Source: CAXTKD01 sp964244885
GTDB taxonomy: Bacteria > Pseudomonadota > Alphaproteobacteria > Sphingomonadales > Sphingomonadaceae
Length of the DNA: 64,000 nt
Assembly (NCBI GenBank): GCA_964244885.1
Contig: CAXTKD010000007.1
Span: 1 to 64,000, forward strand
Reading direction: 5' to 3'
Shown here: positions 19,437-30,894 of the stretch, piece by piece
How positions within the stretch are numbered: position 1 is the stretch's first letter
How the letters are laid out: the number at the start of each line of letters is the position of its first letter
The notes under the pieces: model-generated
Seen by the model: only the letters and a program-made list of their open reading frames with translations
Told to the model about the DNA's origin: nothing
The model's database searches: none
Position numbers and translations under genes: made by a program

Positions 19437-19579
19437 CAAGGGTTCTCCGCGCGGTCCTTCGGCGCCACAATCCGCGCCACGGGGACGCCGTTCCGCGTCA
19501 AAATGAGAGGCTCGCCCATGACGGCCCGATCGGCGAGTTCCTCCAGCTGTTCCGCGGCGTCATCAATTTCGATCTGCAT
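19436..19579 (-). CDS. Phd/YefM-type antitoxin-like small protein, no toxin alongside
   Basis: A 47-residue protein: MQIEIDDAAEQLEELADRAV, then a strand of type GEPLILTRNGVPVARIVAP and a short tail. This is the N-terminal DNA-binding fold of Phd/YefM antitoxins, with the usual toxin-neutralising tail almost absent. The downstream neighbour is not a PIN or Doc toxin but the glyoxalase I-like gene, whose ATG overlaps its stop. It may be an orphan antitoxin or a repressor of this cluster. Confidence 0.75.
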   Translation of the reverse strand: MQIEIDDAAEQLEELADRAVMGEPLILTRNGVPVARIVAPKDRAENP

Positions 19580-19586
19580 CACTCGA

Positions 19587-19751
19587 TCAATTCACGTTGA
19601 CATAGCCACCCGCCGCAAATTCTTCCAAGGCGCTGAAAAGGCGAAGCTTGTTGGCCTGACTGCTCAGCAAATGCTCGGTGTCATCCTTGCCGAAGGTAAG
19701 GGTGCCGTCGTCCGCCCGCCGAACGGGCGGCAATTTAGAAGTCTTCGCCAT
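19587..19751 (-). CDS. Small hypothetical protein (54 aa)
   Basis: A short frame, ATG 19751 to TGA 19587, seven bases upstream of the antitoxin-like gene. The protein is mixed charge with a helical C-terminal half (EHLLSSQANKLRLFSALEE) and no recognised family. The tight spacing before the Phd-type gene suggests they belong together, but no clear ribosome site is visible and this may be chance. Confidence 0.45.
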   Translation of the reverse strand: MAKTSKLPPVRRADDGTLTFGKDDTEHLLSSQANKLRLFSALEEFAAGGYVNVN

Positions 19752-19782
19752 CGCATTTTGATGAGGCCCGGTTCAGGCCGCG

Positions 19783-21540
19783 TCAACCGTACAGCGCGTC
19801 CAGCCGCTCGCCATACAGCTCGCGGATGACGTGCCGCCGGATCTTGAGCGACGGAGTCATCATCTCGTTCTCGACGGTGAACGGCGCGTCGGCGAGGGTG
19901 ACGCGGCGCACCTTCTCCAGCGCCGAGAGCTGGGCGTTGACCCGGTCGACCGCGGCGTTGATCGCCTTTCCGATCTCGGGCGATCCGGCGGCGAAGCCGC
20001 TCTCGGCGATCCACTCGGGGTCGGGCACCACCAGGCCGACGAGATAGGGCCGGCGGTCGCCCGCCACCATCGCCTGCAGGATCTCGGGCTGCAGCGTCAG
20101 CATCCCCTCGACGCGCTGCGGCGAGACGTTGTCGCCCTTGTCGTTGACGATGATGTCCTTCTTGCGGTCGGTGATGACGATATGGCCGTCGGCGTCGATA
20201 TGGCCGATGTCGCCGGTGTGCAGCCAGCCGTCCTTGAGAACGCGGGCGCTCTCCGCCTCGTTCTGCCAGTATCCGTGCATGACCAGCTCGCCGCGCACCA
20301 GGATCTCGCCGTCGCCGGCGATCCGCACCTCGACGCCGGGCAGCGGCGGCCCCACGGTGTCCATCTTGATGCGCCGGCTCGGGCGGTTGCACGAGATCAC
20401 CGGCCCCGCCTCGGTCTGGCCGTAGCCCTGGAGCAGCGTGACGCCGAGCGCGTGAAAAAACAGCCCGACCTCGGGGTTGAGCGGCGCGCCGCCCGCCACC
20501 ATCGCCTTCAGCCGCCCGCCGAGCCTGGCGCGCACCTTTGCTCGGATCGTCCGGTCGAGCACGAGGTCGAGCGGCCAGTTCCAGACCGGCAGCCGGCCCT
20601 TCGCATAGCTCTTGCCGCCGAGCCGCAGCGCCTGGCCGAGCAGCTTCGCCGCGAGCCCGCCCTGCTTCTCGATCGTCTTGGTCATCCGCTGGCGCAGCAT
20701 CTCGAACAGCCGCGGCACGACGACCATGATCGTCGGCCGCACCTCCTCGATATTGGCGGCGAGCTTGTCGAGGCTCTCGGCGTAGTAGATCTGGCCGCCG
20801 AGGCAGATCGGCAGGAACTGGCCGCCGCTATGCTCATAGGCGTGGGAGAGCGGCAGGAACGACAGGAACACCTCGTCCTGCTTCGGGAAGTCCTCCTCGA
20901 TCACCGTCGCCGCGCCGCCCGCGTTGCACAGGATCGCGCCGTGATGCTGGCGGACGCCGCGCGGCGCGCCGCCGGTGCCGCTGGTGTAGATCAGGCAGGC
21001 GAGGTCCTCGCGAGTCGCGGTCACACCGGCGCGCACCGCAGCGACGTCGGCGGGGTGCGCATCGATCAGCGCCCGCCATTCGTGGATTCGGGTCTCGCCA
21101 GACTGGCCGATGCGCAGCGGCTCGATTCCGATCACCGCGCGGCAGGCCGACGAGCGGTAGACCGCCGGCAGCAGCGTCCTCGCGAGCTTGGCGGTCGAGA
21201 CGATCACCGCGACCGCGCAGCTGTTCTCCAGGATATGGAGATGATCGCGTTCGGTGTTGGTGGTGTAGGTGGGCACCGTCACCGCGCCCGCCGCCATGAT
21301 GCCGAGGTCGGCGAGGCACCATTCGGGCCGATTCTCGGAAACCAGCATCACCCGGTCGCCGGGCTTGATTCCGATGCCGCGAAGCGCCTCGGCGAGGCTC
21401 GCGACGGTCTGCGCCGCCTCGCGCCATGAGGTCGCCTGCCAGCGGCCGTCCTGCTTCCTCGACAGGAACGGCTTGTCGCCCAGCCTCTCGGCCTGCGCGA
21501 AGAACATCTCGACGAGGTTGGGCCAGTTGTCGGCTCTCAT
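19783..21540 (-). CDS. AMP-dependent long-chain acyl-CoA ligase (FAA1/FadD15-like)
   Basis: A 585-residue ANL-superfamily enzyme that activates a fatty acid to acyl-AMP and then acyl-CoA. The phosphate-binding loop reads LIYTSGTGGAPRGVR (about 187-201). The usual lysine in TGxPKG is arginine and the second Thr is Gly. GYGQTEAGPVIS is motif A5, WLHTGDIGHIDADG is A7 and ITDRKKDIIVNDKGDNV is the hinge with A8. A10 lysine is in MTPSLKIRRH, near the C-terminus. The class has a soluble N-terminal part, without membrane segments. Start ATG 21540 matches family length. Role could be lipid degradation or supply of acyl-CoA for membrane lipids. Confidence 0.92.
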   Translation of the reverse strand: MRADNWPNLVEMFFAQAERLGDKPFLSRKQDGRWQATSWREAAQTVASLAEALRGIGIKPGDRVMLVSENRPEWCLADLGIMAAGAVTVPTYTTNTERDHLHILENSCAVAVIVSTAKLARTLLPAVYRSSACRAVIGIEPLRIGQSGETRIHEWRALIDAHPADVAAVRAGVTATREDLACLIYTSGTGGAPRGVRQHHGAILCNAGGAATVIEEDFPKQDEVFLSFLPLSHAYEHSGGQFLPICLGGQIYYAESLDKLAANIEEVRPTIMVVVPRLFEMLRQRMTKTIEKQGGLAAKLLGQALRLGGKSYAKGRLPVWNWPLDLVLDRTIRAKVRARLGGRLKAMVAGGAPLNPEVGLFFHALGVTLLQGYGQTEAGPVISCNRPSRRIKMDTVGPPLPGVEVRIAGDGEILVRGELVMHGYWQNEAESARVLKDGWLHTGDIGHIDADGHIVITDRKKDIIVNDKGDNVSPQRVEGMLTLQPEILQAMVAGDRRPYLVGLVVPDPEWIAESGFAAGSPEIGKAINAAVDRVNAQLSALEKVRRVTLADAPFTVENEMMTPSLKIRRHVIRELYGERLDALYG

Positions 21541-21558
21541 CCCCAGATTCTCCCCAGA

Positions 21559-23328
21559 TTACTTTATCCCCACCGCCACGCCCTCGCTGCGAATATCCGC
21601 GCCGCCCTTCCAGCCGTCCGCCACCTTCTGGATGCCGTTGGCCTTGAGCGGCAGGCCGCTCACCACGACAGTGTGGCCCATCGCCTTCAGCGCGGGGGCC
21701 AGCGGTTCCAGCGCCGTTCCCTGCTCGATCCGCACGTCGTCGCCCATGCCGAGGATCTGCGGCAGCGCGATCGCCGCCTGCACCGGCAGGTTCCAGTCGA
21801 GCACGCCGATCAGCGCCTTCGCCACCTGCGCCATGATCGTCGGCCCGCCGGCCGCGCCGATCGCCACGACCACCCGGCCCTTGGAATCATAGACGATCGA
21901 CGGCGACATCGTGCTGCGCGGCCGCTTGCCCCCTTCGACACGATTGGCGGCGGGCCGTCCCCTGGCGTCGCCGGGCTCGAAGTTGAAATCGGTCAGCTCG
22001 TTGTTGAGCATGTAGCCGTCGACCATTAGCCCCGATCCGAACACCGATTCGATCGTCGACGTCATCGAGGCGACGTTGCCCTGCGCATCCGCGACCGCGA
22101 AGTCGGAGGTGCCGGCGACCTCGGTGTCGGGCACCGAGGCGAGCTTCGGCCCCCCCGGCGGGTTGCCCGGCGCAACGCCCGGCATCGTCGCGGTCGCCGA
22201 GATCAGCGCACCCCGGCCCTTCAGATAGCCGTCGCTGATCAGCCCGGCGGTCGGCACGTCGACGAAGGCGGGATCGCCGACGAACTGCGCGCGGTCGGCG
22301 TAGGCGAGCCGCATCGACTCGGCGATCAGATGCCAGGCGACGGGCGAATCCTTGCCAAGCCGCGCGAGGTCGAACGGCTCCAGCTGCTTGAGGATCGCCA
22401 GGACCCCGATGCCGCCCGACGACGGCGGCGCCATGCCGCAGATTTTCCAGACGCGGTAGCGACCGCACACCGGCGCGCGCTCTATGGTCCGATAGGCGGC
22501 GACATCGCCCTCGGTCATCGGCGACGGGTTCTGCGCCGCGCCGCGCACCGTCGCGACCAGCCGCTTGCCGTAGTCGCCCTTGTAGAAGGCGTCGGGTCCG
22601 CGCTTCGCCAGCGCGGTCAGGGTCGCCGCCAGCGCCGGGTTGCGGATCGTCGTGCCCACGGCCTTGGCGCTGCCGTCGGCGTTGAAGAACAGAGCGCGGA
22701 CCTGCGGCACGTCCGCGAGGTAGGACTGCTTCGATTCCAGCGCCTCGTGCATCCGCCCGCTGACCTTGTAGCCGTTCTGCGCCAGCGAAATCGCCGGGCC
22801 GAACAGCGCGCCCCACGGCAGCTTGCCGCGCTCGGCATGGAGCCGCGCCGCGAGCGCCAGATTGCCCGGCACGCCGACGCTCTTGCCGCCCTTCACCGCC
22901 TGCGGGAAGGAGAGCGCCTTGCCGTCCGCGCCCAGCCAATAGGCCGGAGTCGCCCCCGCCGGCGCCTTCTCGCGCCCGTCATAGGTCGTCAGGCCCTTCT
23001 TCGAATCGTGGTAGAGCATGAAGCCGCCGCCGCCGATCCCCGATGACTGCGGCTCGACCACGGTCAGCGCGATCATCACCGCCAGCGCCGCGTCGGCGGC
23101 GTTGCCGCCCTTCGCCAAGATCGCCCGCCCCGCCGCCGCGGCGCGCGGGTCGGCGGCCGAGACGATGGCCCGGTATGTCGGTTGCGGCCCGGCGGTGGCT
23201 CCCGCCACCGGAGTCGTGCTGCCGTAGAGGAAGGCCTCGTCGGGCGGCTGCTTCGCTTGCGCCAGGCTCGCGAAGCAGAGGAAAAGGGCGGGGGTGAGGC
23301 AGCGCAGGGTCAAGGTCATCCCTCTCAT
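21559..23328 (-). CDS. ggt: Gamma-glutamyltransferase (second copy)
   Basis: An exported Ntn-hydrolase of about 589 residues with a signal peptide ending near AQAKQPP. Self-processing should occur before the Thr in AGTSDFAVADAQGN (about residue 407). Classical GGT marks are present: VVEPQSSGIGGGGFMLYH, MAPPSSGGIGVL, GYMLNNELTDF and AIGAAGGPTIM. It should transfer or hydrolyse the gamma-glutamyl group of glutathione in the periplasm. Only about a distant paralogue of the copy at 15411-17174. The start at 23328 has GGA seven bases upstream; 23319 is an alternative. Ends 18 bases before the acyl-CoA ligase start. Confidence 0.92.
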   Translation of the reverse strand: MRGMTLTLRCLTPALFLCFASLAQAKQPPDEAFLYGSTTPVAGATAGPQPTYRAIVSAADPRAAAAGRAILAKGGNAADAALAVMIALTVVEPQSSGIGGGGFMLYHDSKKGLTTYDGREKAPAGATPAYWLGADGKALSFPQAVKGGKSVGVPGNLALAARLHAERGKLPWGALFGPAISLAQNGYKVSGRMHEALESKQSYLADVPQVRALFFNADGSAKAVGTTIRNPALAATLTALAKRGPDAFYKGDYGKRLVATVRGAAQNPSPMTEGDVAAYRTIERAPVCGRYRVWKICGMAPPSSGGIGVLAILKQLEPFDLARLGKDSPVAWHLIAESMRLAYADRAQFVGDPAFVDVPTAGLISDGYLKGRGALISATATMPGVAPGNPPGGPKLASVPDTEVAGTSDFAVADAQGNVASMTSTIESVFGSGLMVDGYMLNNELTDFNFEPGDARGRPAANRVEGGKRPRSTMSPSIVYDSKGRVVVAIGAAGGPTIMAQVAKALIGVLDWNLPVQAAIALPQILGMGDDVRIEQGTALEPLAPALKAMGHTVVVSGLPLKANGIQKVADGWKGGADIRSEGVAVGIK

Positions 23329-23337
23329 AACCACGTC

Positions 23338-23364
23338 CGTCATCCCGGCGAAAGCCGGATGACG
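23338..23364. repeat. Imperfect hairpin between pyrD and ggt
   Basis: CGTCATCCCGGC (23338-23349) pairs with GCCGGATGACG (23354-23364), one base bulged and a 4-base loop. It lies between the pyrD stop and the ggt start on the reverse strand. CGTCATCCCGGC-type hairpins are a common dispersed repeat in alphaproteobacteria. No T-run follows on the reverse strand. Confidence 0.6.
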
Positions 23365-23370
23365 GGAGTT

Positions 23371-24402
<1,032 letters not shown>

Positions 24403-24422
24403 CGCGCCCGCTTATGGCAGCC

Positions 24423-24533
24423 TCAGGAGCGCGCTGTCATCCGGTGGATGCCGTGGCGCGTGCGCCCGAGCCAGAACAGCGGCGCCGCGAGCAGCGGCAC
24501 GACGAGCGCGCCCGCGAGGAGGACGAGGATCAT
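24423..24533 (-). CDS. Tiny single-span membrane protein (36 aa)
   Basis: MILVLLAGALVVPLLAAPLF forms one hydrophobic helix, followed by a positively charged tail (RTRHGIHR), so an N-out/C-in inner-membrane peptide is likely. Its ATG overlaps the stop of the preceding small gene (ATGA), and it ends 21 bases before pyrD. No family recognised. Confidence 0.5.
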   Translation of the reverse strand: MILVLLAGALVVPLLAAPLFWLGRTRHGIHRMTARS

Positions 24534-24727
24534 TCCGGCGACTCCGCCGGCGGGCGCCCGCCCCGCGCCACCGTCAGCTTGTCGAGCCGTTCGAGCACGT
24601 CGGCGCGCTGCGCCCAGGCGGTCGCCGACGCCGCGAAGATCGCGCGGCGGCTGTCGAGCGGCTCGGCCATGGCGTGGGCATTGTCGCGCGCCGCGAGCTC
24701 GCGGCAGCTGGTTGCGGTATCCATCAT
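24530..24727 (-). CDS. Small hypothetical protein (65 aa)
   Basis: A soluble, Ala/Arg-rich helical protein with no recognised family (central part SRRAIFAASATAWAQRADVL). ATG 24727 has GGAG eight bases upstream; an in-frame ATG at 24796 with GGGAG ten bases upstream would add 23 residues. It overlaps the 36-residue membrane peptide gene by four bases and is divergent from the Rrf2 regulator. Confidence 0.55.
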   Translation of the reverse strand: MMDTATSCRELAARDNAHAMAEPLDSRRAIFAASATAWAQRADVLERLDKLTVARGGRPPAESPE

Positions 24728-24847
24728 GGGCTTGGCTCCGGCCTTCAGGCGGGAGCGCGGCAAGCGGCTCTCAGTCACCGGCGCCTGGAGGGTCATGCCG
24801 GTGATGCTCCCGATGTAGGGTGTTTCGCCGCCGTTACAACCGCGCGC

Positions 24848-24875
24848 CGTTGACTCTCGCCCGCGCCGCCCTAGA
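24848..24875 (+). promoter_or_regulatory. Probable promoter of the suf operon
   Basis: TTGACT (24848-24853), a 16-base spacer and TAGATA (24870-24875) precede the Rrf2 ATG by about 40 bases. Rrf2 proteins at the head of suf operons commonly bind such a promoter and repress it when their cluster is loaded. The operator itself was not identified. Confidence 0.55.
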
Positions 24876-24914
24876 TAAACCGGACCGATCCGCTCGCCTT
24901 TTGAGGGACGTCCG

Positions 24915-25342
24915 ATGATCCGCCTGACCAACCTTGCCGATTACGCCGTGGTGGTGATGACCGCCGCCGCGCGTTCGGCCGATCCGCGCCTGTCCGCCGG
25001 CTCGGTCGCGGCGATGACGGGCCTGCCGACGCCGACCGTCGCCAAGCTGATGAGCGGCCTCACCAGGGGCGGCCTCCTTGTCTCCACCCGCGGCGTCGCC
25101 GGCGGCTTCCGCCTGGCGCGCGCGGCGGCCGAGATCACCGTCGCAGACATCGTCGAGGCGATCGACGGCCCGGTCCAGCTCACGCAATGCCTGAACGGCA
25201 CCCCCGGCGACTGCTCGCTGGAGGGCAGTTGCGCGACCAAGGCGCACTGGCCGCTCATCAACCGCAGCGTCCGCGACGCGCTCGCCGCGGTGACGCTCGC
25301 GGCGATCGTCGCCTCCGCCGCCCCGAAGAAGGTGATCGCCTG

Positions 25343-25343
<1 letters not shown>
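24915..25343 (+). CDS. Rrf2-family SUF operon regulator
   Basis: A 142-residue winged-helix regulator. It has the Rrf2 opening MIRLTNLADYAVVVM, a recognition helix in GLPTPTVAKLMSGL, a wing with GVAGGFRLAR, and three cysteines (C92, C100, C106) in the sensor loop that should hold an iron-sulfur cluster. By family knowledge it represses the suf genes when clusters are sufficient. It heads the operon and its stop overlaps the sufB ATG (TGATG), coupling translation. The IscR-like DNA target was not identified. Confidence 0.93.
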
Positions 25344-26809
<1,466 letters not shown>

Positions 26810-26844
26810 CCCTTACTCCCCTGGACGACGCGCGCCGCCTCAAC

Positions 26845-26868
26845 GCCCCTCCCCTTCAGGGGAGGGGC
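26845..26868. repeat. Family A palindrome after sufB
   Basis: GCCCCTCCCCTTCAGGGGAG plus GGGC, followed by CGGGGGTGGGG. It starts 36 bases after the sufB stop. An inverted copy at 27255-27279 flanks the DUF559 gene on its other side. Confidence 0.8.
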
Positions 26869-26925
26869 CGGGGGTGGGGCCTCTCCGCAAATCGCTTGGC
26901 CCTCCTTCAAGAGCGCGCGGCCTCA

Positions 26926-27283
26926 ATGCGTTCGAATCCAGCCGAGCCCGAAAAGCGCCTGTGGTCCCGCCTCTCCCGCGCCCAACTCGGGGGTTTCAAA
27001 TTCCGTCGGCAAGCCGTCATCAGCAATTTTATTGTCGATTTCCTCTGCCCGGCACGCGGCCTTGCGATCGAGGTCGATGGCGATACGCATGACCCGGTCG
27101 CAGATGCCCGCCGCGACACCGTTCTCGCCGCCAGAGGCGTTACTGTGCTCCGCGTCACGAACGGCGAGGTTATGCAAAACATCGAAGGGGTTCTCGAAAC
27201 AATCCTTCGCGCCCTTCAAACCGCGCCAGAGCTTGGCCGCCGGCCCCACCCCAACCCCTCCCCTGAAGGGGAGGGGCTTAGCG

Positions 27284-27294
<11 letters not shown>
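26926..27294 (+). CDS. DUF559 (VSR-like endonuclease fold) protein inserted in the suf operon
   Basis: A 122-residue protein. EPEKRLWSRLSRAQLGGFKF, FRRQAVISNFIVDFLCP and LAIEVDGDTH, with the later VLRVTNGEVMQNIEGVLE, are the DUF559 signature, a fold related to very-short-patch-repair endonucleases; E-x-D-G-x-x-H is the putative metal site. The C-terminus, PHPNPSPEGEGLSDAK, is encoded by the palindromic repeat. The ATG at 26926 has only a weak ribosome site. A GTG at 26806, overlapping the sufB stop, stays in frame and could start a longer form through the other repeat. It overlaps the sufC start by 11 bases. No known role in Fe-S assembly. Confidence 0.85.
27255..27279. repeat. Family A palindrome overlapping the DUF559 end and providing the sufC ribosome site
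   Basis: CCCCTCCCCTGAAGGGGAGG plus GGCTT, inverted relative to the copy at 26845-26868. The GGGGAGGGG segment ends seven bases before the sufC ATG and is the only visible Shine-Dalgarno for it. It also encodes PNPSPEGEG near the DUF559 C-terminus. Confidence 0.85.
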
Positions 27295-28041
<747 letters not shown>

Positions 28042-28045
<4 letters not shown>

Positions 28046-29157
28046 CCTTCGCGCTGCCGTCACGCCACGTCGAGGACTGGCGCTGGACCGACCTGTCGTC
28101 GATCGACGCGGCGCTGGCGGCGCGGCCGGCGGCGAACGATATCGCGCCGGACCATCGCTGCTATTTGATTGAAAATTTAACCGGTTCGGTTATAGTGTTC
28201 GTCGATGGCCGCTTCATTCCCGAAGCGAGCGCGCTCGGAAGCACGGTCTGCCTAAAAGATGCGCACGTTTCGCATCACAGCTCTCAACTTCCCCTCCACG
28301 ACGAGGTTTTCGCGCATGCGCCGGAGGGCGTGGTGATTCGCGTCGAGGCCGGCCATGCCGCGCCCGGCACCGTGCAGGTCGTCCACATCGCGACCGGCGG
28401 CCAGGCGCATCTCGCGCACCAAATCGACCTCGGTGAGGATTCGCAGGCATCGGTCGTCGAGACCTATGTCGGCTCACCGGCGAGCTGGACCAATGTCGCG
28501 ATCGATGTCTCGCTCGCCCGCTCGGCGCGGCTGATGCGGACTGTGCGGCGCTTCGGCCCCGGGGCGCACAGCGAGACGCTCGCCGCCGATGTCGGCCAGG
28601 CCGCGAGCTACCAATCGACCTGGCTGCTGACCGGCGCCGACGGCGCGCGCGTCGAAAGCGCGGTGACCCTGTCGGGCGAAGGCGCCTTCGCCGCGGTCGA
28701 TGGCGTCGTCCTCGCCCGCGATGCCCAGGTGCTCGATATCGTCAACCGCGTCCGCCACGCAGCCCCCGGCGGCAGCAGCCGCCAGACCTGGCGGAGCGTC
28801 GCCGACGACAAGGCGACCGCCAGCTTCGCCGGCCGCGTCGAGGTCGCGCGCGAAGGCCAGCAGACCGACGCCCGGCAATCGGTGAAGGGGCTCCTCCTCA
28901 AGCGCACCGCGACGATCAACGCCAAGCCCGAGCTGGAAATCTTCGCCGACGACGTCAAATGCGCCCACGGCGCGACCGTCGGTGAGCTGAGCCGCGACGC
29001 CTTGTTCTACCTCGAAAGCCGCGGCATCGCGCCGGAGGAAGCCAAGGCCCTCCTCACCGAAGCCTTCATCGGCGACGCGCTCGGCACCATCGGCGAGGAG
29101 GCGGTGCGCGAGGCGCTGACCGCCGATGCGGTGGCTTGGCTGCGGGGCGGGAAATGA
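28042..29157 (+). CDS. sufD: Fe-S cluster assembly protein SufD
   Basis: A 371-residue SufB paralogue. The GTG start overlaps the sufC stop (GTGA). The C-terminal segment LELEIFADDVKCAHGATVGEL, with the conserved CxHG pair, and the last helical part RGIAPEEAKALLTEAF are typical SufD marks. It completes the SufBC2D complex; the conserved His of CAHG is thought to help bind the nascent cluster. Slightly shorter at the N-terminus than E. coli SufD. The stop overlaps the sufS ATG (ATGA). Confidence 0.95.
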
Positions 29158-30503
29158 CCGACGTGCTTCACGAAAATCCCCCTCTCCCGCCTGCGGGAGA
29201 GGGTTGGGGTGAGGGGCGTAGCGCGTCAGCGCGAGCGGCGCCGACGCCGGGCTTTCCCTCACCCCGCTCGCCTGCCGGCGAGTCGCCCTCTCCCGCGAGC
29301 GGGCGAGGGGTAATCACCTTCGACCGCCGCGGCGATTTCCCCGCCATCGCCGGCTGGGCCTATCTCGACTCCGCCGCGACCGCGCAGAAGCCGCAGGCGG
29401 TGATCGACGCGATCGCGCGCGCCTACGACCGCGACTATGCCACCGTGCACCGCGGCGTCTACGCCCGCTCGGCCTCGATGACCGAGGCGTTCGAGGCGGC
29501 CCGCGCCCGCGTCGCGCGCTTCATCGGCGGCCGCGCCGACGAGGTCGTGTTCGTGCGCGGCGCGACCGAGGCGATCAACCTCGTCGCGCAGAGCTGGGGG
29601 CAAAGCCTGAAGGCCGGCGACCGCATCCTGCTCAGCCAGCTTGAGCATCACAGCAATATCGTGCCGTGGCAGCTGCTGCGCGACCGCACTGGCATCGTGA
29701 TCGACGTCGCGCCGCTCACCGCCGACCAGCGGATCGACCTCGACGCGGTCGCGGCGATGCTGACGCCGGCGCACAAGCTCGTCGCGCTCGCGCACGTCTC
29801 GAACGTCCTCGGCTCGGTGCTCGACGTGCCGCGCGCCGCCGAGCTGGCGCACAAGGTCGGCGCCAAGCTGCTGGTCGACGGCTGCCAGGCGGTGCCGCGC
29901 CTGCCCGTCGATGTCGCGGCCTCGGGCGCCGACTTCTACGTCTTCTCCGGCCACAAGCTCTACGGCCCGACCGGCATCGGCGCGCTCTGGGCGCGGCGTG
30001 AAATCCTGGAGGCGATGCCGCCGTGGCAGGGCGGCGGCGCGATGATCGAGACGGTCAGTTTCGAGCACACGACCTACGCTCCTCCGCCGCAGCGCTTCGA
30101 GGCCGGCACGCCGCACATCGTCGGCGCCATCGGCCTGGCCGCCGCGATCGACTATGTCGAGGGCATCGGCCTCGACGCCATCGCCGCCCATGAGGACGCG
30201 CTGGCGATCGCCGCGCGCGAGGCGCTCCGCCGCTTCAACTCGGTGCGGCTGTTCGGCCCCGAGCATTCGGCGGGAATCGTTTCATTCGCGATGGATGGGG
30301 TTCATCCGCACGACATCGGCACCATATTGGACGAGGGCGGCGTTGCGATCCGCGCCGGCCACCACTGCGCCCAGCCGCTGATGGCGAGCCTGGGCGTCCC
30401 GGCGACGGCGCGCGCCAGCTTCGGCATCTACAACGTGCCCGAGGACGTCGAGCGGCTGGCCGAGGGCATGAAGCGCGTAGCGAGGATTTTTGGGAATGGC
30501 TGA
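29154..30503 (+). CDS. sufS: Cysteine desulfurase SufS with an in-frame repeat insertion near its N-terminus
   Basis: PLP-dependent class II cysteine desulfurase that supplies persulfide sulfur to the SUF system. The PLP lysine is in FSGHKLYGP, and the active-site Cys is in AGHHCAQP, giving the short-loop type II layout. The core begins at VITFDRRGDFPAI and runs to GNG, about 406 residues, the normal SufS length; the whole frame has 449 codons. The excess of about 43 residues (NPPLPPAGEGWGEG through SPSPASGRG) is the 130-bp palindromic element at 29180-29309, translated in frame. It is predicted to be disordered and lies outside the catalytic core. An internal start is not visible. Confidence 0.95.
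   Translation: MTDVLHENPPLPPAGEGWGEGRSASARAAPTPGFPSPRSPAGESPSPASGRGVITFDRRGDFPAIAGWAYLDSAATAQKPQAVIDAIARAYDRDYATVHRGVYARSASMTEAFEAARARVARFIGGRADEVVFVRGATEAINLVAQSWGQSLKAGDRILLSQLEHHSNIVPWQLLRDRTGIVIDVAPLTADQRIDLDAVAAMLTPAHKLVALAHVSNVLGSVLDVPRAAELAHKVGAKLLVDGCQAVPRLPVDVAASGADFYVFSGHKLYGPTGIGALWARREILEAMPPWQGGGAMIETVSFEHTTYAPPPQRFEAGTPHIVGAIGLAAAIDYVEGIGLDAIAAHEDALAIAAREALRRFNSVRLFGPEHSAGIVSFAMDGVHPHDIGTILDEGGVAIRAGHHCAQPLMASLGVPATARASFGIYNVPEDVERLAEGMKRVARIFGNG
29180..29309. repeat. Composite palindromic element, about 130 bp (family B), copy 1, inside sufS
   Basis: Starts with CCCTCTCCCGCCTGCGGGAG plus AGGG (29180-29203), has a central palindrome-rich part with TTTCCCTCACCCCGCTCGCC, and ends CCCTCTCCCGCGAGCGGGCG plus AGGG (29286-29309). 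Further copies: 39663-39793 (opposite orientation) and 50320-50448 (same orientation). No stop in the sufS frame. Confidence 0.9.
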
Positions 30504-30894
30504 CAACGATACCGCCGAAGCGCCGCGCCCGCGCGACTATCTCGACGGCTTTCTCAAGGAGAAGCCCGCCACCGGCTCGCCCGAGGCGCCGGGCGGCGAC
30601 CTCTACGAGGCGGTCATCGCGGCGCTGCGCGACATCTTCGACCCCGAGATTCCGGTCAACATCTACGATCTCGGCTTGATCTACGGCGTCGATATCCAGG
30701 ACGCGCACGCCACCGTCACGATGACGTTGACGACGCCGCACTGCCCGGTCGCCGAGTCGATGCCGGGCGAGGTCGAGATGCGCGTCGGCGCGGTCCCCGG
30801 AATCGGCTCGGCCGAAGTGAACCTCGTCTGGGATCCGCCGTGGGATTCGTCGAAGATGTCCGACGAAGCCAAGCTCGAACTGGGAATGCTCTGA
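30496..30894 (+). CDS. sufT: SUF system Fe-S cluster assembly protein SufT (DUF59)
   Basis: A 132-residue MIP18/DUF59 protein that takes part in cluster maturation. The core EAVIAALRDIFDPEIPVNIY, DLGLIYGVDIQ, and LTTPHCPVAESM (conserved Cys in the MIP18 motif) and the C-terminal LVWDPPWDSSKMSDEAKLEL are present. The first 30 residues are a flexible lead. ATG 30496 overlaps the sufS stop by eight bases, and the stop overlaps sufA (TGATG). Confidence 0.93.
   Translation: MADNDTAEAPRPRDYLDGFLKEKPATGSPEAPGGDLYEAVIAALRDIFDPEIPVNIYDLGLIYGVDIQDAHATVTMTLTTPHCPVAESMPGEVEMRVGAVPGIGSAEVNLVWDPPWDSSKMSDEAKLELGML

Noticed and set aside
26926..26945. A TTCGAATCC string resembling a tRNA T-loop
   Set aside because: No acceptor, D-arm or anticodon arm can be folded around it, and it is inside the DUF559 coding region.
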